64,000 bases of DNA. It comes from Fistulifera solaris (lineage: Eukaryota; Bacillariophyta; Bacillariophyceae; Naviculales; Stauroneidaceae). Positions within the stretch are counted from its first letter, which is position 1; every line of letters begins with the position of its first letter. The notes beneath the pieces were generated by a model. The model was not told where the DNA came from. It did not search any database and saw nothing but the letters and a program-made list of their open reading frames with translations. A program made the position numbers and the translations under genes. The stretch covers positions 558,001 to 622,000 of the forward strand of contig AP026140.1 in NCBI GenBank assembly GCA_030295235.1, in the 5' to 3' direction. Below, in pieces: positions 11,768 through 22,869 of this stretch.

Positions 11768-13106
11768 ATGTTTCCCAACAACATACAGCAACCCTTGTTT
11801 GCGCCTGCTACCCAGAGATTGCAGGTAAGAATTTACTCACCTTGTTCCTGCTTTGTTTCTAAATAAAAAACTGGGGAACTGATTCATTTGAATTACAGCA
11901 AGATGATTTGGATTTTAACGAAATTTTCTCCGAGTACTTTATCAATGAGTTTGACGACCCTCTGAATGCATACACCAACTCGATGGCCAACAATTACAAC
12001 AATTTGAACTTTGATAGTAGTACCATCGCTCAGGCTTATGCACCGGATACCCCAAAAGTCAATACTAAGGTGAATCTTCCGACGGGAGGAATTCGGACGG
12101 TATTTCATGGCTCGGTAGAACAAGCCAATGCGCCCCCCACGAAAAAAGCCAAAGATCGACGATCCACCAAAGCCAATGATGCCGCCTTCTGCACCGGGAG
12201 TAAGTCTTCCTGTGGGTGTAGGTATCCGTTTGGGGGGTGTCGGAGGTATCGCACCGTCCACCGCGCAGAGTTCGGCGCGATTGGCCGGAATACAATCGCA
12301 ATTTATGATGTGGGGTGGCGAGGATGGGGCTCCCGAGCATGTGGTAGCCGAACGGCGGCAAAGGAACCGAGAACACGCCAAACGCAGTCGCGTTCGAAAG
12401 AAATTTATGTTGGAATCTATGCAGCAACAAGTTTTAGATTTGCAGAGAGAAAACCAGAGACTTCGTATGTTAGTTCAGGAACATATCCCGGAACATTCAC
12501 AACAGATAATAACGGAATGTTGCCATCCGAATCCTTTATTTGCCGATCCGGATGAGCTTGGTTTTACGACAGACGAAACAATGGATCAAGCGGATAGTGC
12601 TTTAATGAACAGCTTGGCGACCGGACAAAAGTGCTTTGTTTTATCGGATCCCAAACTGCCCGACAACCCGATTGTCTTTGCTAGCCAGGGTTTTTATGAC
12701 TTGACCGGTTACACCAGCCGCGAAGTGCTCGGTCGAAATTGTCGCTTCCTGCAAGGGCCGGGACGGACCCCAAACACGTCGAAGTCATTCGGAAAGCCGT
12801 GGCGACGGGTTCCGATTGCACGGTGTGCATCCTGAATTACAAAGCGGACGGCACACCGTTTTGGAATCAATTCTTCCTCGCATCGCTGCGCGACTCGGAT
12901 AATTCCATCGTTAATTATGTAAGTTCTGGATGTCTTTGTGGGGATATCGATGAATGTGAGACCTTGAAATACTCACTCTGCTTTTTGCTCGACGCTTTGT
13001 CCGTTGTCGACAGGTCGGTGTTCAAACGGAAATTCAACCGGATCAGAGCGTTAGTATGTTGGAAGAGAAGGTGAACGCCGTAATGCCGCTGCAAAACAAG
13101 GAATAG
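11768..13106 (+). CDS. AUREO1: Aureochrome 1-type blue-light receptor transcription factor (bZIP-LOV)
   Basis: Stramenopile-specific photoreceptor: a bZIP DNA-binding domain followed by a flavin-binding LOV domain, acting in the nucleus in blue-light gene control. Exons are 11768-11824, 11899-12918 and 13014-13106, all with GT-AG introns in phase 0, giving about 389 residues. The bZIP basic region lies near residue 170 ([17 protein letters not shown]), followed by Leu heptads. The LOV domain begins near residue 258 and has the photoactive cysteine in GRNCRFLQG, ending [10 protein letters not shown] across the last intron. The frame is broken twice: at the C6/A6 runs 12133-12147 (one extra base, restoring [11 protein letters not shown]) and at GGG 12760-12762 (one missing base, restoring [16 protein letters not shown]). 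Both look like sequencing indels in an intact gene. The architecture is diagnostic; which aureochrome paralog it is remains inference. Confidence 0.93.
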
Positions 13107-13327
13107 ACAAGCTATTTGTTCCCTGTGGCCCTCCCGTGAAGCAAGACTGTATATTTCACTTTTTATGGGCTATAATCATGATGATTTTCATGTCTTCATT
13201 CTGTAACTTTTATTCATATAATATGTAGCTACTAGCATCATGAAAAGCCATCCGAGAATGATAATATAAGCAGATGCCGATGAAAAATTATGCGCTTGAC
13301 AAGCTTTATTACAATGCAAAATGATTC

Positions 13328-14109
13328 CTATTTTACAAGCAGGGAGCTTTTACTGATGCGCACGAGTATTTGATCAATCGCTTCGGATGCCCGAATACCC
13401 TCTTCTTCTGCGGCCGTCCTCTCACCGGGACGTCGATTGTCGAGAATCTTTCTCCTTTTGCGCTTTTTCGCCATTTGCATCAACGAGTACGGATCCGTGT
13501 TGTTTTTCTCCTGGGGCTCAAAAACCCACGTGTACCCCAGCGAAGGCAGATAGCGAGCACAAGGCGCTAACGCTTCACACGCTCCCGAGAGTCCCTCATA
13601 AGTACGTGTCACATTCGTTTTCATGACGGACCGCACCGACGGTGCCTTGTAAATGACACCTTCTACGACGTAGTAGATCCCCAATACTTTCGTGGTGGTC
13701 GGATTCGTTCGCAACACATGCCGAATCGTGTACAATGGAGACGGTTGAGCGTACAGAGACGGCTCGGACGGAGGCATGAGTTCATATTGTTCTCCGGTCA
13801 GTTTGGCTAACGCATTCTGATATTCGATTTCGGCTTGTTGCGGCGACAGCGGTGGTTCTCCGTGATGCAGTCCTTGCTGCATGAAAATTCCGATACCGAT
13901 CCCTTGCATGGCCACCACTTCGTTGCTGGTGTTGACGGTCGTTCGAAACGGATTGAGAGGGTGCAAAAATAATCGAGAACATTGGCTCGGTTCTAGCAAA
14001 ACGTGAGCCGCAAACAGTCATGCGGTGATGCGACATCATCCAAGAGATAGCTTACCAATCCAAATCGCGCCAGAAACACCGGATCGACGAATGAAGCAGT
14101 CTCCGACAT
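13328..14109 (-). CDS. MED6: Mediator complex subunit 6
   Basis: Head-module subunit of Mediator, bridging transcription factors and RNA polymerase II. About 239 residues. Exon 1 is 14056-14109 (MSETASFVDPVFLARFGL), the intron is 13993-14055 (63 bp), and exon 2 is 13328-13992. Family features are NRANVLDYF at the exon 2 start, NEVVAMQ, ALAKLTGEQYELMPPSEPSL, and IYYVVEGVIYKAPSVRSV, with LPSLGYTWVF near the end and a basic C-terminal tail. The frame changes at the T5 run (A5 at 13965-13969 on the plus strand): one more T joins NVLDYF to the HPLNPF frame, so I treat this as a sequencing indel. The gene is tail-to-tail with aureochrome. Confidence 0.85.
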
Positions 14110-14550
14110 GGCAGCGTTGCTCCTTTTGAGTTGGATTGAGCGAATTGATTCTCAGCAATTAATAAATGATGATAGTTTCGACGGAGGGACGACTCGGCAA
14201 AGAAACCGATTTGATTGCGAGGCGATGCGAGGCGTTGTTGCAGATCGCGACAACATCTACAATAAGGTTAAGAATAACGCATCACTATTGCCCTCGTGTA
14301 CTTAGTACTTTGCAGAAGATAGTACAAATGCATTCGCGCAATCATTACGAACCGCCGCCGCTGCAACTCCAACCGCAAAAACCTTTCATCATTCGCGATC
14401 ATCATCGCAGCTTTGCACAAGTCAATCGAATCATCGAAGCATTCCCTACTATTCCTTGCTACTTATCACTCATTCGAGTTTCGTGAGAGAGGTTAGTAGT
14501 TGTCAAACGGAATTGAAATTGACGGAAAACGAAGTGAAAGATTCGATACA

Positions 14551-16761
14551 ATGACAAGTAAAGATGGAGGGAGCGGCGGATTTCTGGCCTTTCGTCGGAA
14601 GAAGGTTCCTTCGAATCGGCGGCCAGCAGGAAGCTATAACGAACGAAGGAGAAGTGATGATGTGATGAAAGTTAGAAATAGTCGAGCCATGATCTCCAAG
14701 TCGGGAACTGCGGGTCACAATACGTCCAAGAGACGAATCGCCAAAACCGGGCCCCAAGAGGTGCATTGGTATCCCTTTTATGTGGCAGTCTTTCACGATC
14801 CACCCGACAATTACTATGCCAACGTATCGAAAGAGGAATTGTGGTGGTCTCGGGATTTTTGGAACAGCGTTTGTTCGAATCATTCGCCGGTCAAATGATG
14901 GACGAAGAAGATCGAGAACACAAACATCGACTGTTGCAGATGGGTCAAGATGTGGTGATCCGACGATCTCACGAATCATCCGTGACAAGTGTTACGGATG
15001 ATGTCACGGACGTTCCGGAAGGTGATGACTTGATGAATCCCCAATTAACACTGGTTGTTGGCTCGTCGGAACAGGATCTAGGGGACGCACGGCCGAAATG
15101 CTCCTCTACTTTCGCAGATGACGACTTTGTCACACACGATCATGACAAGGAACGGGAAGAGGGAAACTGTGCAGAACACGACAACATCTCAAATGTTAAG
15201 AGAATAGGCGGGGCTAGTGCCAAATGCGTGAATTCCCTCGAAAAGAACGAGGAAGATAGCGACGCAAATGCTGACGTTGCTGGTCTGGAAAAAATTGACG
15301 CTTCAGAACAGACAAACATTCCTACCTCGAATCAAACACAGCAACGGGAAATTGAACTTGCGGAGCACGAACGAAGTATACTGGAACAGACGCAAGCATA
15401 CGTGAGACGATACAATGAGCTTGTGGAAAAGGAGAGAATGTAAGCGGTATGATGACCCCGAAAGAAGTCATATCAGCTGCTCAGAAAGTACTACAATCCA
15501 GCATATCGCACCAATCCTACCAAAACGATCTCCGACCACAGTCGGGCAGTGACGAAGTAATGACAGAAAACGAACAAAAATCTTAGCTCATACTCGCGCG
15601 TACGTGGAACAATACAACGAACTCGCTAGAATCGGTATGAACTTACAAGGAATGATGACACCTGAAGAAGCAATCGTTGCGGCACAAGGACTTCTAGGTG
15701 GTGCAAACCCGGTTACTGCTGTGAAACAACAGCAGCAAATTTCAATGGGCGAAGATTTCTCCCCACAAATGCAACACTCCGGTACACGCACAGAAAATCA
15801 TGCACACGGCCCCGTCTCACCTCGTTCTCTGAACCGACAAACCCTTCCCGGTCCCCCGATCACCCATTTCTCTTTTAATCACCTCCCAAGAAATTCACCT
15901 ATCACCAGAATACATCATCCCTTTTCTTCTTTTGACACGGCTAGGATGCGTGGTGTCCTCGGGGGGCCACCAAATGGCCCTAATGTTATCCACGACAGCC
16001 AAACTTCAGTTCAAAGGAATGATGCTGTAGCTGTAGGCCAGTCTAACGAAGCAGCACGTGTTAGTTTGGATTCGAGCACCACTTCCAGCAAAGGTCATCC
16101 CTTACATGGAGGACGAGTATATAACCCACTCGATTCAAGGTCTTGGAGAAGATCGAATGCTAATATTCCGCCGTCTCTGAAACGAGGCACGAAATCACAT
16201 TCACCATATAAGGTGCGATGGTCGAGAGAATGCATCACATTCGTCGGAGCACCCATTTACGTAATATTCGACCCGCGAGAGATGTGGTGGACCGGCCCAG
16301 AACTGCACTATATTGATATGGAAAATCAACATGAGCTAGAAATGAGAGAGACGGCATATGTTTTCGACCAGGAATGTGAAATGGTGTTCGACCGGATCAT
16401 TTACGAATGCCAGGCTTTACAAGACAGACGAAATAATCCGCTTCGTGATCTCTCTGCGCTTGGGAATGCAGCTTATCTGCGGAAGTTCATAACACCAGGG
16501 TTAGTACAAGGCTTGTTGAACGGGCATCGCGGATTGGAGTTGGGGGGATTAGAAGGCCGACGAGAAAAGACTGTCGAGCAATACCGCATAGTGTTTGACT
16601 ACATCGACTGTAACTTCAACAAAGCAGACAGTTTAGTGAAGAAAAACAGACAGGAAAGCGGACTTGCTGATGCTGCCTCGGACGCGACGCTCTGCGACCG
16701 AGTATTTGCTTACATGATGGGTCTAGCGGACGAAATGATCATCTTCGGATTTGATTTGTAG
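14551..16761 (+). CDS. RGLE-family protein with internal repeats
   Basis: Large protein of a family I know only as common in diatoms, with no assigned function; about 737 residues. It has a basic N-terminus, a partial N-terminal copy of the domain (EVHWYPFYVAVFHDPP to KEELWWSRDF), an acidic linker, and two repeats of the pattern YVxxYNEL...GMMTPxE (near 15400-15480 and 15601-15690). A Pro-rich linker and a full C-terminal domain follow (VRWSRECITFVGAP, REMWWTGPEL, HRGLELGGLEGRR). The reading frame breaks three times: T5 at 14856-14860, near 15440, and A5 at 15576-15580. Each is repaired by a small shift that restores the repeats, so I read one gene with sequencing indels. It converges on a paralog at 16845. 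The start is the ATG at 14551. Confidence 0.6.
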
Positions 16762-16844
16762 CAAAGTGACAATATCAGTATTGTCATATGAAACTGTAAC
16801 ATGTAGAATGGTAATATCTAGTGTGAATTATGTAGCTAATGCAT

Positions 16845-18491
16845 TTAGATTTCAAGAGGTTCCCGAGCTGCTGCCTGCTGGCGCGCTCGCTGATCACGTG
16901 CATCAAGTACGTTCACCACATGAGCATTCGCTTGATCCGCCATCGCTATGGCGCGAGCCCACAGTCGAACGATCAACGTATACTCTTCCGACGCGAGCCC
17001 CATCGCATCTCCTCGGCGTGCCGTTCGCGCTCTCCGTTTGGTTCGGTAATTTGACTCATCACGGTATTCTTGAATCATTTGAAAATGACCTCTCGCTCGC
17101 GAACGTCGACCCGCCATGCCGCCCAATTCGATTCCACGGAACCCCATCGACAATCCGGTCATGATAGGCGGTTTAATCAACTTGGCTAGCTTGTTATCAT
17201 TCCATAGAGCATCAATGTTCGGTTTCGGATGCCAATTTCGGTCCAAAGCTTTCTTGACTCGTTCGGTCAATTTCTCAAAAGCTTTCTTGCATTCGTGATC
17301 GTAAATCTTCGCAATTGGATTCATTAATCGATCATTATCATCTTCCATAAGACGCTGATTCAATTCGACTTTCGTCCACCATATCACTTCGGGTCGAACT
17401 CCGTACATGTATTCCGCTTCACCGATTTTGGTCACATCGCATTGCCAGAACGTGACGCGGTGTTCGATCGGCGTATTGCGGGCGAATCGAGTGCCTTTGA
17501 GAATCGAATGAGCCGAAGGTCGAACGATCCAGCATCGAGGATCCATCGGATTGCGAACCATGGGAGTGGATTCGGGCTCATCGTCGTCGTCTTCTCCGAC
17601 AATTTCCAACTGACTGAAATCCAAATTGACACCGAAACGCTTCGATGAATCAAGATTCAAAAAATCAATCCCACTGGCGGTAGCGTCTTGCGTGGCAATG
17701 GTATCATCATCTTCAAAATCATCATACGTTTTTTCCGGTTCTTCACCCGAACTAGTATCTTGGTCATCGTCATCGGATGCCGGTACTTCGGACGGTGCAC
17801 GTTCACGAAACTTACCATCCATACGGTCTGTCATATCATTCATTGTCGCGGTTGGCTGCCCCCAAGGTTGACCTTTGTCTTTTTCGTATCCCCTTGTTGG
17901 TGGCTGATGTCCCCAACTCACTTTATCGTATCCTCGATGAATTCCGGAATTGATGGGTTTCAGCGATACGGGTACACGATCCGGATGGATCGGTGGTGCG
18001 TATCCCGCCGGTGGATATCCCATCGAACCGGGTACGGGAGGATGAACCGGCGGACCACGGGGGTCCATCGTTCTCCGCGCATCCGGATATGCAGGTCTAC
18101 CGTAAGCATCCAACGGTTCTACATAGTCTCGACGATACGGATCTCGGGGATGTTGTTCATAGGGAGGTCCATAGTGCGCAGGTGGCCTCGAAAAATAACC
18201 TCGATCGTCTGGATACCTATAGGGCGGTTCCTCTGGATACATGGATCTCCGCGGCGGTCCATTCACTCGGAGAGGATAATGAGGCGGCGGAGGGCCATTG
18301 GCAGCCGGCGGAGGTCCCTGATGGTAAGCCGAATGATAAGCGGGATCGTATTGCGGTTGTGCATCATAGGGAATTGTCGACGGCCCAGAATATCCTTGCG
18401 GCGGTCGGTGGTAAGGATCACCGTTGTTATATCTCCTTTCAGGATGCATCATGGCGCCGCTGTAACCGTGTTCTTGATAGCTAGGGCGCAT
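16845..18491 (-). CDS. RGLE-family protein with Pro/Tyr-rich N-terminus
   Basis: A 548-residue intronless protein. Residues 1-200 are low-complexity and rich in Pro, Tyr, Gly and Arg (HRPPQGYSGPS, GPPPPHYPLRV), suggesting a disordered region. An acidic stretch follows (SDDDDQDTSSGEE), then the conserved C-terminal domain: HRVTFWQCDVTKIGEAEY, PEVIWWTKVEL, and MGFRGIELGGMAGRRSRARG. The domain is shared with the convergent gene ending at 16761, whose stop is only about 85 bp away, and more distantly with the gene at 43569. Tail-to-tail paralogs suggest an old inverted duplication. Function unknown; the tryptophan pair and RG[IL]E motif are the best handles for a search. Confidence 0.7.
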   Translation of the reverse strand: MRPSYQEHGYSGAMMHPERRYNNGDPYHRPPQGYSGPSTIPYDAQPQYDPAYHSAYHQGPPPAANGPPPPHYPLRVNGPPRRSMYPEEPPYRYPDDRGYFSRPPAHYGPPYEQHPRDPYRRDYVEPLDAYGRPAYPDARRTMDPRGPPVHPPVPGSMGYPPAGYAPPIHPDRVPVSLKPINSGIHRGYDKVSWGHQPPTRGYEKDKGQPWGQPTATMNDMTDRMDGKFRERAPSEVPASDDDDQDTSSGEEPEKTYDDFEDDDTIATQDATASGIDFLNLDSSKRFGVNLDFSQLEIVGEDDDDEPESTPMVRNPMDPRCWIVRPSAHSILKGTRFARNTPIEHRVTFWQCDVTKIGEAEYMYGVRPEVIWWTKVELNQRLMEDDNDRLMNPIAKIYDHECKKAFEKLTERVKKALDRNWHPKPNIDALWNDNKLAKLIKPPIMTGLSMGFRGIELGGMAGRRSRARGHFQMIQEYRDESNYRTKRRARTARRGDAMGLASEEYTLIVRLWARAIAMADQANAHVVNVLDARDQRARQQAAAREPLEI

Positions 18492-19100
18492 TGTATTGTG
18501 TAACTTGTTTTGTTTTCTTTATATTAAAGGGTGAATCGATAAAAAGGGTGCTTGTCAACTTGAATCAGGAATAAGTGAATAATAATACTCCGTAATAAAT
18601 AATGAAAAAATAAATTTATGCGGATACCCTGCTGTGGTGCAACTTTTTACGGAGGCTTTCTGGGATGTTTTCACCCCTTGTACACTTTACGCTAGTTTCT
18701 TTCAATTCGTGATTCGATCTAGTTTTTTGTTTATGCGAAATTGAGGACGACTTTACGCACTCTAGAAGCTAGAAGCGCACAGTACTACGTACTGTAGTAG
18801 TAAGATAGGAGATAGGAGATAGGAGGCACGACCCAAATAGACGATAGTGTCACATCTCCATACCGGAACGACATAGAATTATTGTGTTGCTTTTTGTCCC
18901 CCTATCCCTCGTGCACGAGCGATGAACCCTCCAAAAATAAACAAAAGCCTTTAGTGCATCATCAGGAAGGACGTTAAAATTCTGCCTCTCAGTACAAGTT
19001 TCTACGTAGAGCCTACGGCGAGGCAGAATTTTAACGTCGCTTCCAGCAACTTTCATCGTCTCTGAAGACAGTAAAAGGCTTTCCTACCTGGTACCATGAA
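18492..19100. other. Intergenic region with an inverted repeat
   Basis: No gene seen. AT-rich; contains one ACTCCGTA copy (18587-18594), a short GATAGGA tandem near 18810, and the hairpin at 18970-19038 listed separately. Confidence 0.6.
18970..19038. repeat. Perfect 19-bp inverted repeat (hairpin) upstream of the glycosyltransferase-like gene
   Basis: The left arm GACGTTAAAATTCTGCCTC (18970-18988) and the right arm GAGGCAGAATTTTAACGTC (19020-19038) are exact reverse complements around a 31-nt loop. Pairing continues outward as GGAAG/CTTCC past a single bulged G. It lies about 60 bp before the ATG at 19101, so in RNA it would fold in the 5' leader or just upstream. It may be a small terminal-inverted-repeat remnant or a regulatory stem; nothing decides between these. 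Confidence 0.75.
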
Positions 19101-20182
19101 ATGCTTCGAAGCATAAAAAGATCGGATCGGTCCCGCAAAAGAGGAAATACCGCACATCGTTGCTGCTTATTCTCGGGAGTGCGCTTCTATCGGCGGCGGT
19201 CTGGAATGTTTCGTACCGATTCCAATTCACCGAAACACCTCCGCATTCTTCTCCTTGTTCATCGGCGCATGCGGCCGTGATGGGTCTGGCGGCGGGTTAC
19301 GATTTAACCGTGTTGCGTCGTTTCGTCGGATCGTTGCGACAGACCGGATACTGTGGCCATATCATCCTGGGCGTCGCCCCCGACGTGACCGATGATGTCC
19401 TCGCGTATTTGCAACACCAAGACGTGGCCATCCATCGATTGCAGTGGACGCCCTGTGATTATCAGTACAATCTGGAGACGATTGTGTGCGCCCCGCCGTA
19501 CGCCAACTTGAAACTCCGGTGGGGACGATATCCGTTGGCCCGTGATTGGTTGTTGGCGTGTCCCACCTGTACCGGCCCCGTCTTGGTGACCGATGTGCGG
19601 GATGTCGTGTTTCAGCGAGATCCGTTCGATGGCTTGGTGATTGACAGCTTGCAACTGTTTGCGGAACACCCGTATCAAACGACCTTGCACAAGCTTGTGA
19701 AAAAGCCCATCCGTCGTTGCAAACATATGAAACTCAACGAACCCATGCTGTGTTCGGGAACCACGGTTGGTACGCGCGAAGCCGTATTGACGTATTTGGA
19801 GGTGATGTATCAAGAACTACAGGTGTGGGCCAGACAAGAGAATTGTCGTCTCATCAATCGAGAAGGCGGTGATCAAGCGGTTCACAACTACATTTATTAT
19901 ACCGGCAAACTTCCGTCTTCGACCCAAGTCATTCCGTTTCGGGCTTCGGGAGTCGTCAATACCGTCGCGGTATGGGGAAAATTGATGGAAGAGCAGCTGC
20001 GAAATCACAGCATTCAGTGGGACCAGATGTGGAAATATAACGTAACGGATCGACAGGGCTATTTTCTGGAAAGTGATGGGTCACGATCGCGGACCGTGCA
20101 TCAATTTGATCGATTTGATTGGGCTGGTTACGATGTGTGGCTGCAAGAACATTTTGGGAAGGATCTGGATGAAAGAAAGTAG
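19101..20182 (+). CDS. Type II membrane glycosyltransferase-like protein
   Basis: About 360 residues. A short basic cytosolic N-terminus (MLRSIKRSDRSRK) is followed by a signal anchor (TSLLLILGSALLSAAVW) and a lumenal domain. In that domain FVGSLRQTGYCGHIILG and LVTDVRDVVFQRDPF look like a nucleotide-sugar-binding fold with a DxD-type acidic motif. EGGDQAVHNYIYY near the end resembles the aspartate region of Golgi transferases. The ATG at 19101 is out of frame with the body unless the A4 run 19137-19140 has one more A, which then gives a clean anchor; a sequencing indel is likely. Specific acceptor and sugar are unknown. Confidence 0.68.
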
Positions 20183-20533
20183 CAAGTTTTGTTGCGTTAC
20201 GATCGAAATAAAAATCTTTTGTACACACTATTAGGGCGTTATTACTAATCTTTGCCGCGTTGCTAGCATAGCTTTTGCAATGAATTTCTTGTAGGCTAAC
20301 CGAGACGAATGAATAATCTTCATTCATCTTTTCCAATGTCGTTGCGACACGGGAATAAAATATGAAGGGACTGAGTTTGATTTTGTTTTGTTGCGAAAAG
20401 ATCGCGACGATGACGATGAAGCGACGATGACAAAAGGCATGTCAGCCATTATTATTCACTTCATCTGCTTTACTGTTGCCTTCGTAAGACTCTTTGTCAT
20501 GTTAAGTCGACAGAGCGTGACCACAAGAAAAGC

Positions 20534-22205
20534 ATGTATAATTATCCGTCCCTTCAAAACGGAACATCCATGCTCAACAGAACGATAGTCTCTTCAGAGA
20601 CATCGCATTATGACGATATTCAGCAAATCGTTCAGTCGGAGAAATGGTTTACGGTGAGTGAAGCGGGCTTATGATGCACAAGTATGTTTTCTGTGGTTGT
20701 TTCATCCTTTGCTATTGCTATTACTCCATCGCTCACATTTTTTCTCTCGGATGATTCCAGCAACCGTTAGTTGTTCTCGTGTTGGGCGCCTCCGGTGATT
20801 TAGCCAAGAAAAAGACGTATCCGGCTTTATACGACTTGTGGCAGCAAAGTTTGCTACCCCGGCAGACTGTCATATGGGGCTTTGCACGGACCCGATGGAA
20901 CACCCAACAACTGCGCCATCATCTTCGTCGTTCCATGGCAGAACATGCCAGCATTGATCGTTTTCTGGATCTCTGTTTCTATCGACACGGCAAAGATTAC
21001 GGAGACAAATCAGCTATCTCCTCCATTTTTCAGTCTTGCACCATAATACACAATCTTCTAATCTATTTGGCAATACCACCACAAGTGTTTACCGATGCAA
21101 CGCTGGCTTTGAAACAGGTATTGTCACAGAACAGAATATCAGGTTTTGTTCGCATCGTTCTGGAGAAGCCCTTTGGTCACGATACAATCAGCTGTCGCAA
21201 GTTGTTGGACTCGCTGAAAGAACAGGAGTGGAAGGAGTCGGAACTGTACCGGATGGATCATTATCTGGGGAAGGAAATGGTTCAGAACATATTGATGCTC
21301 CGATACAACAACCCGTGGTTACAGCATATTTGGAATAAGGATGTCATACAGTCCGTTCACATACTATTCAAGGAACCCTTCGGTACCGAAGGACGAGGTG
21401 GATACTTTGATAGCATTGGTATCGTTCGAGACATTTGTCAGGTAAGTGCGATTACGGTAACACAGGTGGAGGTTTTGATATGAACTACAAACTAGAAGTC
21501 TCAGCCATGTACCCATCGCAGAATCATCTACTACAAATTCTGACTCTTATTGCGATGCAATTGCCGGAACAGCTGACTTCCGCGGCCATCCGTGATGCGA
21601 AAGTTAAAGTATTAAAAAGTATGCCAGTTCTACAACCCCGCGATTGCTTGCTGGGACAATACGAAGGATACAGCGACGACCCTACTATTGCAGATAAAGA
21701 CACCAGAACACCGACATATGTTTGCGTACGATCCTTCGTCAATGCACCTACATGGGAAGGTGTTCCGTTTGTTTTGGAAGCAGGGAAAGCCCTCAACGAA
21801 CGACTTTGCGAGGCCCGTCTCTTTTTTCGGGGCAATGGGACGAGTGCGTTGGTGTTACGATTGCAACCCCAGCCCGCTATTTTCCTTTCCACCAACATGA
21901 AACGGCCAGGCTTCTCCATGTCTCCGATTCATACGCACATGGGCATCGAATATGGAGAACATTGTATTGTTCCGGAAGCATATACTCGTCTCCTTTTAGA
22001 CGTTCTACGAGGAGAACAAGCTAGTTTCGTGCGCGATGATGAGCTTGTAGCTGCGTGGGAACTTTTTACACCATTGTTGAAATCAATCGAGATGCGGTCC
22101 CCGATCAAGTACCAGCCGGGAATGGACGGTCCGCACGAACGCGAAAACTTTCTGAGAAGTATGGAAGTAGGAAAGCCGTGGTCACCACCGCGGGCTTCCT
22201 TATAA
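20534..22205 (+). CDS. G6PD: Glucose-6-phosphate 1-dehydrogenase
   Basis: First enzyme of the oxidative pentose phosphate pathway, making NADPH and 6-phosphogluconolactone. Exons are 20534-20653, 20761-21441 and 21522-22205 with GT-AG introns, giving 494 residues. The NADP-binding GASGDLAKKK is at residues 49-58, RIVLEKPFGHD is at about 171-181, and the catalytic motif RMDHYLGKE is at 204-212. IRDxxQNHLLQILTL spans the second intron, confirming that splice. No signal peptide is visible, so a cytosolic form is likely. The ATG at 20570 (12 codons later) is an alternative start. Length is normal for the family. Confidence 0.93.
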
Positions 22206-22869
22206 TGACCAGTCAAACACAATCTGGGCTTTTGCACGAGTGAGCATTTTAGGAGTCGCAAGCAAACAAAAAGAGCAGTCATCCGTCCTGGTAGAGAAAA
22301 TGTTGTCAGATAAACGAAAAGAGCGTTTTATACAATCTGGCTTCGTGCTCTGACGACGAGCTTTTCATGATTGATGGCTGTTACGGCATAAATCCTTTCT
22401 AGTGCTCTCGTATCAGGCGTCGTTTAAACTGACTGACCATTATGCCCTCGTATGACAAACCAGGCTCATTCAGTAATCGTAAAACGGGCTCATTTTGCTT
22501 GCCCTGAGCCTCATCTAAATACCGGTAAACTGAGGGTTCTTGTCTCTGACATCTCATCGTAACCCTGAATGATTTTGCGATGATAAGACTACAATTACCC
22601 TGGTAGAATTGCACCTATTTTTGCTCTCCTTTTACGATAAGCCTTACTATGTTACTCCTATTATTTTCTAGCCTTAGTAAGCTCTACATATCACTACGAC
22701 ACATAACACGTTTTGTGGATTTTTGCGAAAAAATGAGGCAGCGACGACGACGACGATGGCCGCGTGTAACTTCGCGGTTGTAAAATCAACCACCTTTAAA
22801 GCCATTTATTAACAAGCTCACGAGAGACATCACAGATTGTGGACATGATGCGAAATATTATTTTCAGCG
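22206..22869. other. Intergenic region between G6PD and NAT
   Basis: About 660 bp with no supportable gene. A GAC-rich trinucleotide stretch near 22743 is the only local structure seen. Confidence 0.55.

Noticed and set aside
20388-20588. 66-residue frame overlapping the G6PD start
   Set aside because: Overlaps exon 1 of G6PD in another frame and has no features.
22399-22614. 71-residue minus-strand frame between G6PD and NAT
   Set aside because: Has no ATG start and no recognisable features.
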